Source: Rhyacichthys aspro
Lineage: Eukaryota > Chordata > Actinopteri > Gobiiformes > Rhyacichthyidae
Direction: 5' to 3'
Assembly (NCBI GenBank): GCA_036850595.1
Contig: CM072159.1
Span: 32,136,371-32,200,370, forward strand
DNA: 64,000 bases
A model generated the notes under the pieces. It worked only from the letters and a program-made list of their open reading frames with translations, was not told where the DNA came from and did no database searches. Both the position numbers and the translations under genes were made by a program. The first letter of the stretch is position 1. Each line of letters opens with the position of its first letter. Positions 46,113 to 59,000 of this stretch are shown here, piece after piece.

Positions 46113-47902
46113 ATGCTGCTTTCACTGGGTGTGGGAAAGTTGGAAAAGACACATAAACCGCAGAATGTTGTTCCTGATATTTAAAAATCCTCACAGCAGT
46201 CTACAGCTTCGCTAACTAGTGCAGGTCACTGTTATGTGGGCGACAGCTAATGCTAGTCCCATGTTAATGAAGCATCAGACATCTAGTTAGAAAGTCAGAA
46301 CATGAACAAATTTTAATTAGAGTTTCAGAGTTGTTTTTCTGACTCATAAGCAGGCAAGAATTTGGAACCCTTTTTTTCCTCTAAATAATGTATCTGAATA
46401 TGTTTTTGAACAAAATGTGAACAGTCCGACCTTCCACACGAGCGATCGATGAGGTGTATTTGTTGTGTTTATTGTGAAAGTATAAGAGACAATGTTTACA
46501 TGGTTCTGTTGTTTTGAGAAACCAAAAGTGTAATGAGAAGTTTACACCCATTTTCTGCTGCTGTATGTTCGAGTGTCTCAAGGTTTGTGAGTTGCGTGTG
46601 TTTTTAATTCCTTTTCTACATTTCCTGGCAAGAGTTTGTTTACACGTTCAGTCAAACAAAATACTCCCGAAGAGTGCCGAGGGGGCTATGAGTGTTAGTT
46701 TTACCTTTCTGCGAGTAACATGCCATAATCCTACTGTCTCCTCGAGGACACTAACATTAATATTTTACATTTCCCAGTGTCCCTTGTTATGTTGCCGCTG
46801 ATGAATAAATTGCAGAGGGCTTAAGCTTGAAGCTGGGCCTAGAGTGTCTGTTTAATGCCCCAAATGATAAATGTAAATAGAGAGAGGAGAGAGTGCGGCG
46901 CCAATGAAAGAGCATAGAGAATGACAAAGAGAGAGGAGAATTTAAATTAAGGCAGTGGAGAGAGTCGAACATGAAAGAGGAGTGCTAAATATGGCAGAGA
47001 GTTTACAGTTGGATACTACTGACCAGAGAAGACAGCGTTTTGAAGTGCTTTTGAAGCTCTCCCAGACGTTCGATCTCCTGATTAGGACAGTTGTTGCCAC
47101 TGAGTAAAGCGTTTGCGTTCAGGTTCACGCTGAGGCCATGACTTGTGCTCTGTGTGTTTGCTCTGTTTTTTGTTCATGCTGTGAGTCAAGCTTTTAAAAG
47201 GTTCACAAAGGCAGCAGGTTGGATTTGAGGGCGACCTATAGGCTGTGTGTAGCGAGTGTGATCATCGAGCTGTCAGATTAACTTAGCCCCGGACTATTCA
47301 GCGCTAATTAGCCCGGCTGCATAACACTGACTGCATAACAGAGTGTACTGTGAGCCATTTGTTCACATTAAAGGGAGAGAGGAAAAACAGGAAAAGTGGA
47401 TGATTTAGGAGAAAGAGGCGGCCGAGTGTCAAGGTTAAAAGATTGTGTAACATGCTGTTAATGTTGGGGCACAGATTAATTCGCTGTGGGTGTGTTTCCA
47501 GCTAAGTGTGAGTCAGCGTGTGTGATGACGGACGCTGAGATTATTTCCTGGATTCACTAGACTTCTGCCGAGTCTGTCCAAAACACTCACGAGAAGCAGA
47601 AGGATCACTTCTTCCATCGCAGACGAAAAGCTACAAAATACTAGAGAGATGAGAAATAAACTGGCTTTTAAGTTCGGAAGGAAATTCTTGGGAAGCAAAG
47701 ATAGTCAAGCCTCATTAGTCTTTAAAGAGTGATGTGATGGAAAGTCAGAAGAGGCAGCCATTTGTGTAAAAATCTTTTATTTACATTCATTACATCAATA
47801 AACATGATTAAAAATCCCTTTTGACATGAGATGTAAATAGGCTTCAGTTGCATTTGAAGACAACACTGACAGAAACACAATCAAGAACACAATCTACAAA
47901 CT
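46113..47902. other. Intergenic between ccdc146 and gsap 3' ends
   Basis: No gene was recognised. A subregion at about 47220-47410 contains GCGCTAATTAGCCCGG and other homeobox-like cores and is a possible regulatory element. Otherwise the sequence is unremarkable. Confidence 0.4.
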
Positions 47903-48842
47903 TACATTGATCAGGCAATACATTCTGACACTGACGGATGAAGTGGATTAATCTGATTAGCTCTTCATCTTGGCTTCTTTAAGTGAGTGGGATTTATTAG
48001 AAGCAGCTGAACATTTTGTCTCAGAGTTGATGAGTTAGAAACAGAAAAAATGGACAAATGTAAGGATTTGAGTGACTTTGACAAGTGCATCAGAACTGGA
48101 CCAGTCAGGATGACCTCTGACCCCAGTGCATCAGAACTGGACCAGTCAGGATGACCTCTAACCCCTGTGCATCAGAACTGGACCAGTCAGGATGACCTCT
48201 AACCCCTCTGCATCAGAACTGGACCAGTCAAGGTGACCTCTGACCCCTGTGCATCAGAACTGGACCAGTCAGGATGACCTCTGACCCCTGTGCATCAGAA
48301 CTGGACCAGTCAGGATGACTTCTGACCCCTGTGCATCAAAACTGGACCAGTCAGGATGACCTCGGACCCCTGTGCATCAGAACTGGACCAGTCAGGATGA
48401 CCTCTGGCCCCTGTGCATCAGAACTGGACCCGTCAGGGTGACCTCTGACCCCTGTGCATCAGAACTGGACCAGTCAGAATGACCTCTAACCCCTGTGCAT
48501 CAGAACTGGACCCGTCAGGGTGACCTCTGACCCCTGTACATCAGAACTGGACCAGTCAGGGTGACCTCTGGCCCCTGTGCATCAGAACTGGACCAGAGCA
48601 ATGGAAGAAGGTGTCCTGGTCTGAGTTTGAGGTGTTGGAGACAAACAAGTAAGATTCATGGAGGCCCCACTGGAACTTACAGATACACCTTCAAATCCAT
48701 TTAAAACCTGTTCAAATCCAACTAAAACCTGTTCTGCATCTTGGAGCCAGATCCCACAGCACACCTTCCGGGTCTGGAGGAGTCCAGGCTTCGACAGGTC
48801 AGGACCAACACAATATTAGGCAGGTTATACCGGATCAATGTA
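47903..48842 (+). mobile_element. Tc1/mariner element (family Tc1-a, copy 3) with inverted ends, transposase replaced by tandem array
   Basis: The ends TACATTGATCAGGCAATAC (47903) and, inverted, TACATTGATCCGGTATAAC (48842) are related terminal repeats starting with the TA expected of Tc1/mariner. The left part matches the element's subterminal and transposase start (ATTTGAGTGACTTTGACAAG); then the coding sequence is missing and a 41-bp array fills the centre. The right part equals the flank of copies 1 and 2 in inverse orientation. Confidence 0.8.
48086..48598 (+). repeat. Minisatellite, 41-bp unit, about 12-13 copies
   Basis: The unit is TGCATCAGAACTGGACCAGT followed by CAGGATGACCTCTGACCCCTG, with scattered substitutions (CCCGTCAGGG, TCTAACCCC). 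Two units of the same sequence are found inverted in Tc1-a copy 2 at about 28565-28650. The unit derives from within the transposase region. Confidence 0.96.
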
Positions 48843-50029
48843 AAGCAAACACAAAACTTGAAATAACCTTAAAATCAATAAAAAGTGTACCCTCAGTCGT
48901 TTTGTTGGTTCCCTTTTTCATAAAAAGTATATTTGGTTCATTTCTGTGTAACTCCGTGACGGGACATGATTCCATCTTGTGACTTGTGTTTGGTACATTA
49001 ATTCAAAATGCAATAATAAAAAAAACCTCCCAGAAGCCAGCTCATCTCCTTCTGGTGTCTAACTCAGAATGTGATTAAAAGTCGCTGCCGTCGGAGAGTG
49101 ACTGTATCAAGTTCAGCGTCTGCAAAGCTCTTGTCAGCATGTAATCAAACTGATGTGGTGCAGCGTTACAGGAAGCACAGCAGGACAAACAAGATATGAT
49201 TTATAAATACTCTGCACTTTTGAACATTGGAGTCTATAAATCGTATGATAAAGTCACAGTGGATTGTGCAGAGAATTGTTGCGATGAAACTGTGATTTGT
49301 GCCTTTTCTTTGCACATCTGACTTAAAAATAGAGTTGCAAAATAGTAACGCAGCATCCAATGTTTGCATTACTCGCAGGGCGCAGTTTAAAATAAAACTA
49401 TACCATATGAAAAGTGGAGTCCCTGGATAGCTTGAAGTTAACGAGGCATCGCATAAAACTCTCTAACGATATCACATATTGTTCTGGAAACTATATTTAA
49501 AACACAGTGCAGCATTAGGATGGCGTTTCCTGTCATTTGCAGAGGATACAAGCCTCACAGCAGTAAAATGTTGGTTATTTTTGTTCATGTTTATATTTTG
49601 AGCCGTCCAAACTTACTGTAGCTGACATACTTTAGCGATAATAAACCCACAGCCGGCGTTTTTGTAGTTATTTGTGTTCACTCTGCAGCAGTATACATTG
49701 AAGAAATTAGGGAATAACGTTTTTTCAGCCCAAAAATATATATCCTCCTGTCACTTCCTGCTTTAAGACCTTCTATTCTCCACCTTCACCTTCCATTTAT
49801 CCCCTCACCTCTCCTTAATTTGTCATCAAACAGTCACAGCTTGTTTATGGGCGCCGTGCCTTCCCATGTTTCCATTCATCTTTTGTTTCTGGCTCTCCGT
49901 CACCCGTTCAGCCGTTACTTGTCCTCGAGGCCCAGTCGATGGCGCTTCTGTGAAACACATTTTCCCCTTCAGCTGTTTCTCCTCCATCCATCTGCTGCAC
50001 CACCCCTTCTCCATATTGTTCACTTTTCC
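48843..50029. other. Downstream flank and probable 3' UTR of gsap
   Basis: The gsap 3' UTR should lie here, immediately below 50030. I found no canonical AATAAA on the minus strand within 500 bp, so its end is not placed. No other gene or repeat was recognised. Confidence 0.4.
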
Positions 50030-53000
50030 TCAAAACTGAGTTGAATTAAGAGTCTGCTTTAGCGCCGTCTCCTCCACAAACCTGGCGTCCACGTTTTCTG
50101 GTTCCTCAAATGGATTTGCAGCTGGAAAACAGAAGTTGACTTAAACAGGGTTCTTACAGGTGCTTGATATCATTGAAAATGCTCGAATTTTAATATAGTG
50201 TTTTCAAGGTTGTAAAACTCCTTGAATTTTGTGTTTGAAGTGTTTGAAACGCTCGAAATTCTGATTGTGTTGCTTTAATAATAATTTGCAATCTTACTGA
50301 GTATTTTTAAGTAATTTAACTGAGTACATTTTAAAACAAAATCTGACTGTCAGCAATTTTTAGATATGAGCCTTCCATAAAAAGAGACTTAAAGGGACAC
50401 TTCATCCAATAAATTAACATCTTTTTGATCTTTTTTAGTGAACTATCCCTTTTCTGTGTTAAACAATTTAAGTCTTTTTTATGCCACAATGGATTTTAAT
50501 GAGAAAAACTACATACAGTATATATATGTCAATGTGTAATTTACCACAGTTGTAAGGTGCTTGAAAAGTGCTAGACTTTGAACTTACAAAAGACGTAGGA
50601 AGAAGTGCTAAAGATACGACACCAAACAGACACTTTCCTGTTTGAAAACTTTGGACCAAGCCTTCACGAACTGAACCCACAGTCATAATCCCCTCGGGTG
50701 AGTGTGTATCTAAACATCAGCAGGTTTATATTTCTATCCACACGCTCAGTACCTTGCTCCTCGATATCAGAAAGCATCTGTGCTAGGTAGGTAAGAGGGA
50801 GAAACTCCGGTCTGAATCCGGGCTTGTCTCTGCCGCTGAATGCAAATCCCTGAGGAGCGAAAAAACCTTGCATTTCAGAATGAATTCTCAAGGATACACA
50901 TGATCAAGACAAATCTGCAGCAAATCCAGAAACTATTCACCTCAGCAACACTTTTAATAAAGTTGCAGCACTTAGGCCACTTTGCAGGAACTTTTTGCAG
51001 CCATTTATATGTATTATTTTGTCACACACTGGCTTTTCATAGTAACGCTCTTATTGAATGAGCTACATGAGGTAAAAACACCTTAAATAACAAAGGACTG
51101 TTTCTGTTGGGCAAAATTTGACTTTTTATACAAGAAATTAAATTAAGTGACACAAAGATCACCGGTACACGCTTGTTGAAGTCAAAACTACTCAAATTCA
51201 ACACTACACTGCAATATTCACAGATTCAAAAGAATGTATAAAGACACAGTTTTCACACTGTACGGGGCTGAGGATTATTGGCAGTAACTCTACTTCCTAC
51301 TACTGGATTACACAGAATCATGCCTTATGAAGTAACAGCATGATGAGTTGTTTGTTTTCAAACCTAAAACACGTCCAGAAAGGCCTGGAACAAGCTTTGG
51401 AGAGTTATATTCATTCATTAATATTCACAAACAAAACACAACACAACAAAGATGCCTTATTTAAGAAAGACACTGATGGAGCTGTAAGCGCAAATGCTAT
51501 TAAAATGCTAATAAACCATATTACCAATTCATTTTACTTTCTAAGTGCTTTATGTTTGCCGTCTGCTCTTTTTTTTTTTAGTTGAATAATATTGTTTTGG
51601 TTTGTTTATTTCTGCTCTACAGAAAACAAAATATCATATGCCATTTTTGTCGCCAATTTATGACGCTCTTTCTGATTGGACTCGTCTGTGGAGCACTTGA
51701 GGTTCACACTTTAATCGAACTGTACCAGAGTTCAGTTGGAAGCGCTCCCAGACTCTGTTTTGAAGGAGTCTTGGAGCAGGTTTGATGGCTCTGAGGTTCA
51801 TCTGGAGCATTCATATTTATCCAAGTGAACCACACTAACCACCACCACCAGAGTCTGAACTGCACCAAACACGACGAGTCTGAACGCAGCCTTAGAGACA
51901 GACACTAGGGATTTCAGGTTAACTGCTAATGCATGTCTTTGGGCGCCGGGAGGAAGCTGGAGAGTTCAGTGCTTTATTATTAACACCAGGAATTTATACT
52001 TTATTTAAAATAGTACAAAACTATCCTCTATCTGATATGTGCTACTGAAAGTAAACATTTTCTGCAGGATTTATGGGAACACTGCGCTGGATTACCTTGC
52101 TTTTGTTGTGTTTTTCCAGCAGAGTCCTGACGTAGTCTCTTGAAATGGAAGCTGAAGTGACAGGGTGGTCCCACATGTGGTAGATTGTCTGCTCCATGGG
52201 CTACACTCACAAACAAGCAGCAAACACAAGAGATACCATCAGAGGAGCCTTGTCTTCGAATCAGCACCGAGCACGCCAACATCTGTCCCTTTCCGCTCTG
52301 CCAACTGGAACACTGACACAACTTTAAGGAGCTGACTACTAATAACACACTCCAGATAAAAAGGCAATTTTTAGTGTTGGGAAAAGCGCCACAGAGTCAT
52401 GAATAATGGATCGGCGAACACGTACTACATACAGGTGCTCCAGAAACCGCCTCCAGACATGATAAAATACCTTGAAAACCTATTTGTCAGGGCTTTTATA
52501 TGACTCCTCATTTATCCCCATCATTAATGTTCTCTGCTTTTTATTATTTTGAAGTATGATGTTGAGTAAAAACAGCAGTAGAACCATTATAAAAGCATTT
52601 TGCAGCCCACAGAGAAAACAAAAAAACAAAAAACTATATTAAAGGCCTAAGTTCAAAAAGGCAAAAAGGCATCAAGGAATAATGCTGAGAGACTGTATCC
52701 CTAAAGAGCAGTTTACACCAATTAATAGACCCTGCAACAAATTATTATCCCATTTCTGTTGAACTGAGGGCCACTGAAGTAAACCAGTGCTGCATTACCT
52801 CGTGACGCCATCTAGTGGTACAAAATTACATAACAAGCCAACCCAGGACAGCGCTTGCATCTTTTGCTGATAACTAAACAAATGTATGTCTTGGTGGTTG
52901 TCTCTACACATATTTTTAGGATAATTTCATTTAAAATTATTTCCTGACATATTGTCCCTTATAACCAAATAGAAAAAGGGCACATCCCCCTTTTAATACC

Positions 53001-56000
53001 AGACCAATTTTTCCTCCAAAATACTAATCCATTTGACCAAACTGAAGTTTAGCGTTAGCTTAGCTGTGACTTCAGCGTCAGGACGACAATTATCTCCTCC
53101 TCGTTAAACATTACGTGATTGAATTGACAGTATTTATCTGTGTTTTACGTTGCCTCCCTTTTCTCTGTTGATGCTTTTCTTTTTTCAGCTGTTTCTCTGT
53201 TAAAAGACATATTCAGCTGTCATAATAATAATAATAAACTATTTGAGGTTTAAACCATTTTGTAACTAGAAGAAATAACATCAGGTACAGTCTGTTTAAG
53301 GTTTTTTTGGAGAGTTAAATAACCACAATGTGGACAAAACAAACTCACACAAAGTCCTGAAGCGGTAGAAATATACTGCAGTCTCAGAAAGAGCACGTGG
53401 GCCTTACACACGAGTTATAGATGCCCAGAAACACTCTCTCACAGTGGACTACCCACTCCCCAACATCCGTACACTGCAGCCAATTACACCAGTGCTTTGT
53501 GATTGGCTCGAGGGGGGCTTGGGGGAGATGAGCCCAAAAATAACTTCAAACTCTTAATTGGACGAGTAAGGGGACTCGGGGAAGGACCAAACTCCACTTC
53601 ACCCACAAATAGATGGGATTATAATAGCATCATTGATTCTATTACAGCTCGTACTACCCAGACTCCTGCAGAAATGTACCACAGATATTATTTAGTGTTT
53701 TTAAAGGACGTTATATGAGACATGAGAAGCTTGTTAAGACATAAACAACAGCAATATTACCTCAGGTAGTCTCTTAAGTACGCTGAACTTCAGTTTCTCA
53801 TTGGCATCACTGTTGTCCAGATCTAGACAGAAGTAATTTCACAAAACGCTGGGTTAAAATAATCAGAAGTAGTGCATGGATGCAGTAGGTGTACAGTCTT
53901 ACTTTCTGAGTTCACTTCAGGTTCTCTTCAGTGTGAGCCACCTGTCTGACTGTCATATGTCACAATATGGAAATACTGAGGTGGGGGTCTGGTTTAAAGG
54001 TAAATAAAGACTACATTAAAGCTCCAGTACCTCCAGTAGTAACTTTTTTCGGCTTCTTTTATTTAAAAAAAAAGGTAAACTGGACCAATTTTTCACCACA
54101 AATGAACAGGTAAGAAAGTCCCTGGCTCAAAGCATGTTCACTGTAAACACGGCTATGAAAGACATGCATAAATGTAAATAATTTCAGCAATAATAAAGAT
54201 TTTAGATTATGACAGTCCTCTTTTATGTTCCTTTAATCTTCTGTCATTTGTACTCATCGGTTTTCTCCTCGGAAAGTGTTTAGTCTTCGATAGGTCACAA
54301 CAGTCTCTTATTTTTAACTTATCATCTGATATTAATGAATAGTTTATATCCACTGATACGCTGTAGCTACAACATTACATCCTTTTTGTTTTTGTGTTCG
54401 TTGCATCATCATCATGTCTCGTCTGTAAACAAGGACCAGAGAAAATATGAGCTGATTCTGTTCAGAGCAGAAAACAAGGAGCTTTTTGTCAAGCTTCAAT
54501 TCTCAGCAAAAAAAAAAAAGAAATAAAATAAAATCATAAGCTAGTGCTGCTGTATGATGACATCTACTCTTGAGTGTTTTAAAAAAAATGTTTCAACCTC
54601 ATCATCATATTAAATATATATATATAAATTATATATTTGTTTTAGCCCTTATATTATTATACATTATAAATCATTTTATTTCTGAGGGGTATAATCACAG
54701 TCCTGACCCCTGACCCCTTCATCTGGAGGAACAGGGCTAGGACTAAGTGAGAGAAATGGGATCGGGCCTAAATCCAGTCTCAGACCAAGACAGAACTGAT
54801 GCTAGATTTAATGTTTGCTAAATGACAGATTTAGAGGGATTTTTTTTCCTTTTTTAATTATTTATTAGTAGCACTGGGACATATACCTTCTCTTGAGACA
54901 CATTCTGTATCAGTCCTACACAGTCTCAAGTGAATTTGCAGCAGTGCAGTTATAAACAGTGCTTCAATCCCAATGTGCTGCTTTAAGATGATAAAAATAG
55001 ACTTTTTCATCCAATCACAAGGCTTCATTTAAACTCTTAAGACCGACACATCTGCGACTGAGACCCTTATAAAGTCAAGATATTAGGAAGTTCACACTGA
55101 GAACGCTGCGTTGATAGACATTAGTTAATTTTCCTTTAGAGTCGATGTGTCGTCTGTAGAGTCTGTTAGGATTATAACTCTGCAGAGCACACCTGCACAG
55201 TCCAGTTCATTTACTAAAGTTTGTCTAGATCCATCCCTGATTAATCCTCAGTGAGAAGTGATGCATGAACCGTCTCATTTCAAATGCACACTACATCCTC
55301 ACTTTGAAGTCTGAAACTATTTGGACCAAATCCTAAAATGTCTTTTCATCTTCCAGAATAATGGTTTGTCCTGTTCATGAGAAAGTGACAAAGACTCTGA
55401 GATATTTTGGTTCTGTTTATGTTTGAGGCAAGAAACATTGTTTAGTTTGTGGACAATACACAATAAACTAAACCACGGTCTATGTTCAGAGGCGTTCAGG
55501 GTCGTTAGCAGCAACCAGCAGATCTGATCTAATCTGAGAAACTGGATTAAAGCTCCAGAAAATGATTTAGTTTTTTTGTCCCAGTCTCAGACTTTCCTCC
55601 AACAGCAGCAGTGACCTTTCCTGCTTCTTTTATTTAAAAAAACGTCAAATCAGACATATTTTTCATCACAAAATACCTTAATACGTTACATTAAATTAAA
55701 GTTTAGATCTGATCTGAAACTTTTCTCTTTGTAGTTTCTCGTTGTAGACTGTATTGATCCTGTAATTATCTCTGTCTCATTAAACACTGAAGCATCACCA
55801 ACATTTATCCATGTTTCATTTGCTGCTTTTTCTCTATTTTTATCTTTTTTGAGCTGTGTCTCTGTAAAATAAGACATATTTTCAACAGAATAACCCATTT
55901 CCTTGGTTTATTTCCTTGTTCCTTCGTTGTTGACATCAGTGTCGACCAATGGGAGCGCTCCTTTTTACCTGAAGCGAGCTGTGATTGGACAAAATCTCAC

Positions 56001-59000
56001 TTTATCTATTAAAATCCTAGGTCACATCTTAAGGTCTCATTTTTTCACAGATGATTCCTGTTACAATAAACTATTGGTGATTAAATTGTCAAACTAAATG
56101 CAACAGTAATCGCAGGTAATCGCTGTTTAATGAGACCGAGCCTGGAACGATCACTAGTTCATTTTTCCTCGATGTTATCATTCTTTCATAACCTCATACA
56201 TAATAACGGCTCATTATTTCACTGTTTACTTTGAGTTCTTTTCTGCTGCATGTAAGAGCTTTATTTTCCAGTGGCCTGTGTGTGTTTGTTACCTGTCATC
56301 AGGCGAGACACGAAGGTTTCTGTGAGCTGCAGGAGTTTGTGGTCAACGTACTGGAGGAAGGTGTGATGAGGAAGGCAGCGCACGGCTAACACCGCTAACA
56401 GGGTATTAAAGCCTGGGGCAGACACAAATACCACAGAGAGTAATGAAAACCTGTCTGTTTTCTGAAAGTGTTTTAAAGAACATCTTAACAGGGGTTTTCT
56501 GCAGTTAACATTTAAACATAAATTCAAATCAATGTATTTCCTGTTTTATTCATAAGTGCTGTGAACAAATGCCCCCTTCCTGATTTATTTATTTATTTAT
56601 TTTGTACATTTGTCACAATTAAATGTTTCAGATCAAACAAATTTAAATATTAGACAAAGATAACTCAAGTAAACACAAAATGCAAGTGATTATTTTATTT
56701 ATTAAGGGGAAAAAACCTACCTAGCCCTATGTGAAAAAGTAATTGCCCCTAAACCTAATAACTGGTTGTGCCGTCATCAGCAGCAATAACCACAATCAAA
56801 CATTTGAGAAAACAAGTCTTTCTCATTTCTGGAGGAATGTGGGTCACTTTTCTACAGTATTGTTTTAATTCAGACTCATTGGAGGTTTTTTTACTCGTCT
56901 CTTTCTTATGTTTGACTCATGAACTCTGACCTTCACTGAGACGAGTGAGGCCTGCAGTTCTTTAGATGTTGTTGTGGTTCTTTTGTGACTCTTGGATGAG
57001 TCTTGGGGTAATTCTGGGGTCACTCCTGGAAGGTTCATTGTTCCATATTTTCTCTATTTGTGGATAATGTCTCTCACTGTGGTTTGATGGAGTCCCAAAG
57101 CTTTAAAAATGGCTCTGAACCCTTCCCAGACTGATGGATGTCAATTACTTTGTTTTTCATCTGTTCCTGAATTTGTTTGGATCACAGATTGATGTCTTGC
57201 TTTTTCAGATCTTTGTCAGACAGGTTCTATTTAAGTGATTTCTTGATTGAACAGCTCTGACAGTAATCAGACCTGAGTGTGTTTAAAGAAACTCAACTCA
57301 GCTTTTCAAAAAATGTGATTTACCACAGTTAATTCATGATTTAACAAGATTAAAGTTAAGATAGAACCTAAATAAATACAATCATTGTTTATATTTAAAT
57401 TTGTTTGATGAAGTGTGACAAATGTGCAAAAAAAAAAAAAGAAATCAGGAACCATTTGTTGTATTCCTGAGTGAGAGTGGGACGACAAACTTAGGTAAAA
57501 CTTTATATAAATGTGTTTCTGTGGTTGTTACCAGGAGGCAGAGGCAGGCAGAGTCCGGCTGAAGCTTCCAGGATCCGAAACATGAAATGAAACACGGACC
57601 ACTCTCCTGCGCCGCCTCGCTGTGAGCTACAACACACACAGAAATAAACGAGGTGTTAAAGTCACGTAATGTGAGCTGAGATGAAAACAAACACGTCAGC
57701 ACTTTAGTAAAAGGCCATACTACTAAGTAAGAAGGACTACTTACAAGCACAAAGCACGAGGGCCCAGTTTGTACTTGAGCCAGACGGACTCCAGCATGTG
57801 TCTGATGAGCTCCAGCTAAAAACACAAACAAACAGAGCCACACATGTGAGAGTTTGAGGAAGACGTGCTGCGTTTCACTCAAATGAGGCTGAGGCTGTTC
57901 GTTCACATCAAACGAAAGCATCCTGACGAAGACCAAACGAAAACAAAACATTACAGGGACGACTTGTAGTTATGTCACTGTAAACAAACGCCAAAGATGG
58001 TTAAAAAAGAGGATAATGTACAACTGAAAGTATATTATAAATACTTATTGTTTCAGAAAAGTATTTAGTGAAAAGGCTGCACAAATATTTAATACAGATT
58101 TTTCATTTAGATGTGGAATAATGCTTGCTAGCTTTAGACTAAACCTAAACTTGACTGTTTACTTTAAAGGACAGTCTGTGCTTCTGTCCTTGTCTCTCGG
58201 TGCCGCTCACTAAGAGAGCTTTCACAGCTGCACTGTTTGGGACGGACTTTCGGACTTTCCCGTTTGGTCTCGACCCAGACCAAACTGAACCAAGATCCAG
58301 TTCGTTTGTGAAAGAAAGTCTGGCGATAGTTGGGAGTTTCAGACCAAACGAAGAAAGTCACGGCCGATTAAACACAAAAAAGAGTGAACAAAGAAATTTC
58401 TACAGTAAAATGAGCCTCTTCACCACAGAAAAAGAATCTACAGGAGACAGTGAACGCAGCATCAAGGAAAGTCCCATAGTCTGCTTTAAAAACTGTAGAG
58501 AAAACAAAAGTTACTGAACATAATGAATACTGCAGAACTATTTGGGAGATTTAAGTGCAAACTTTCAGCAAACTGCAAAACATACAACAGAAAAAGCTGT
58601 AATAAATGAACGAGTTGAAAGAAGGTAACATCCTGGGACAGGTTGGAGTGAAGTGGGTCCATGGGAAACTTTTCAAAAGTGTTCTCAAGAAAAAAGAAGA
58701 CATTTTATACACTCTAATTGAAGTGTGGCGATGCATGCTGGGATGAAATCTAGAGGCAAAACATCAGGCATATTTATATCTTTCTATATCAATAGGAAAC
58801 TCAGGCAGTGGCATTTCAATTAGCTTCACATTAAGCTCCACTTTTCTTGTCCCTGTCTCAGACTCTCCTCCAAAATCAGCCTAGGAACCTCTCCTGCTTC
58901 TCTTTTATTAAAAAATAAAACCAGACCAATGTTTCCTCCAAAATACTAATCCATTTGACCAAACTGAAGTTTAGAGTTTAGCGTTAGCTTAGCTGTGACT

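Noticed and set aside
57445..57951. 168-codon open frame on the minus strand overlapping gsap exons
   Set aside because: It reads one exon in a different frame. The spliced frame (FHFMFRILEASAGLCLPLPP) is in phase with both neighbours and is the real one.
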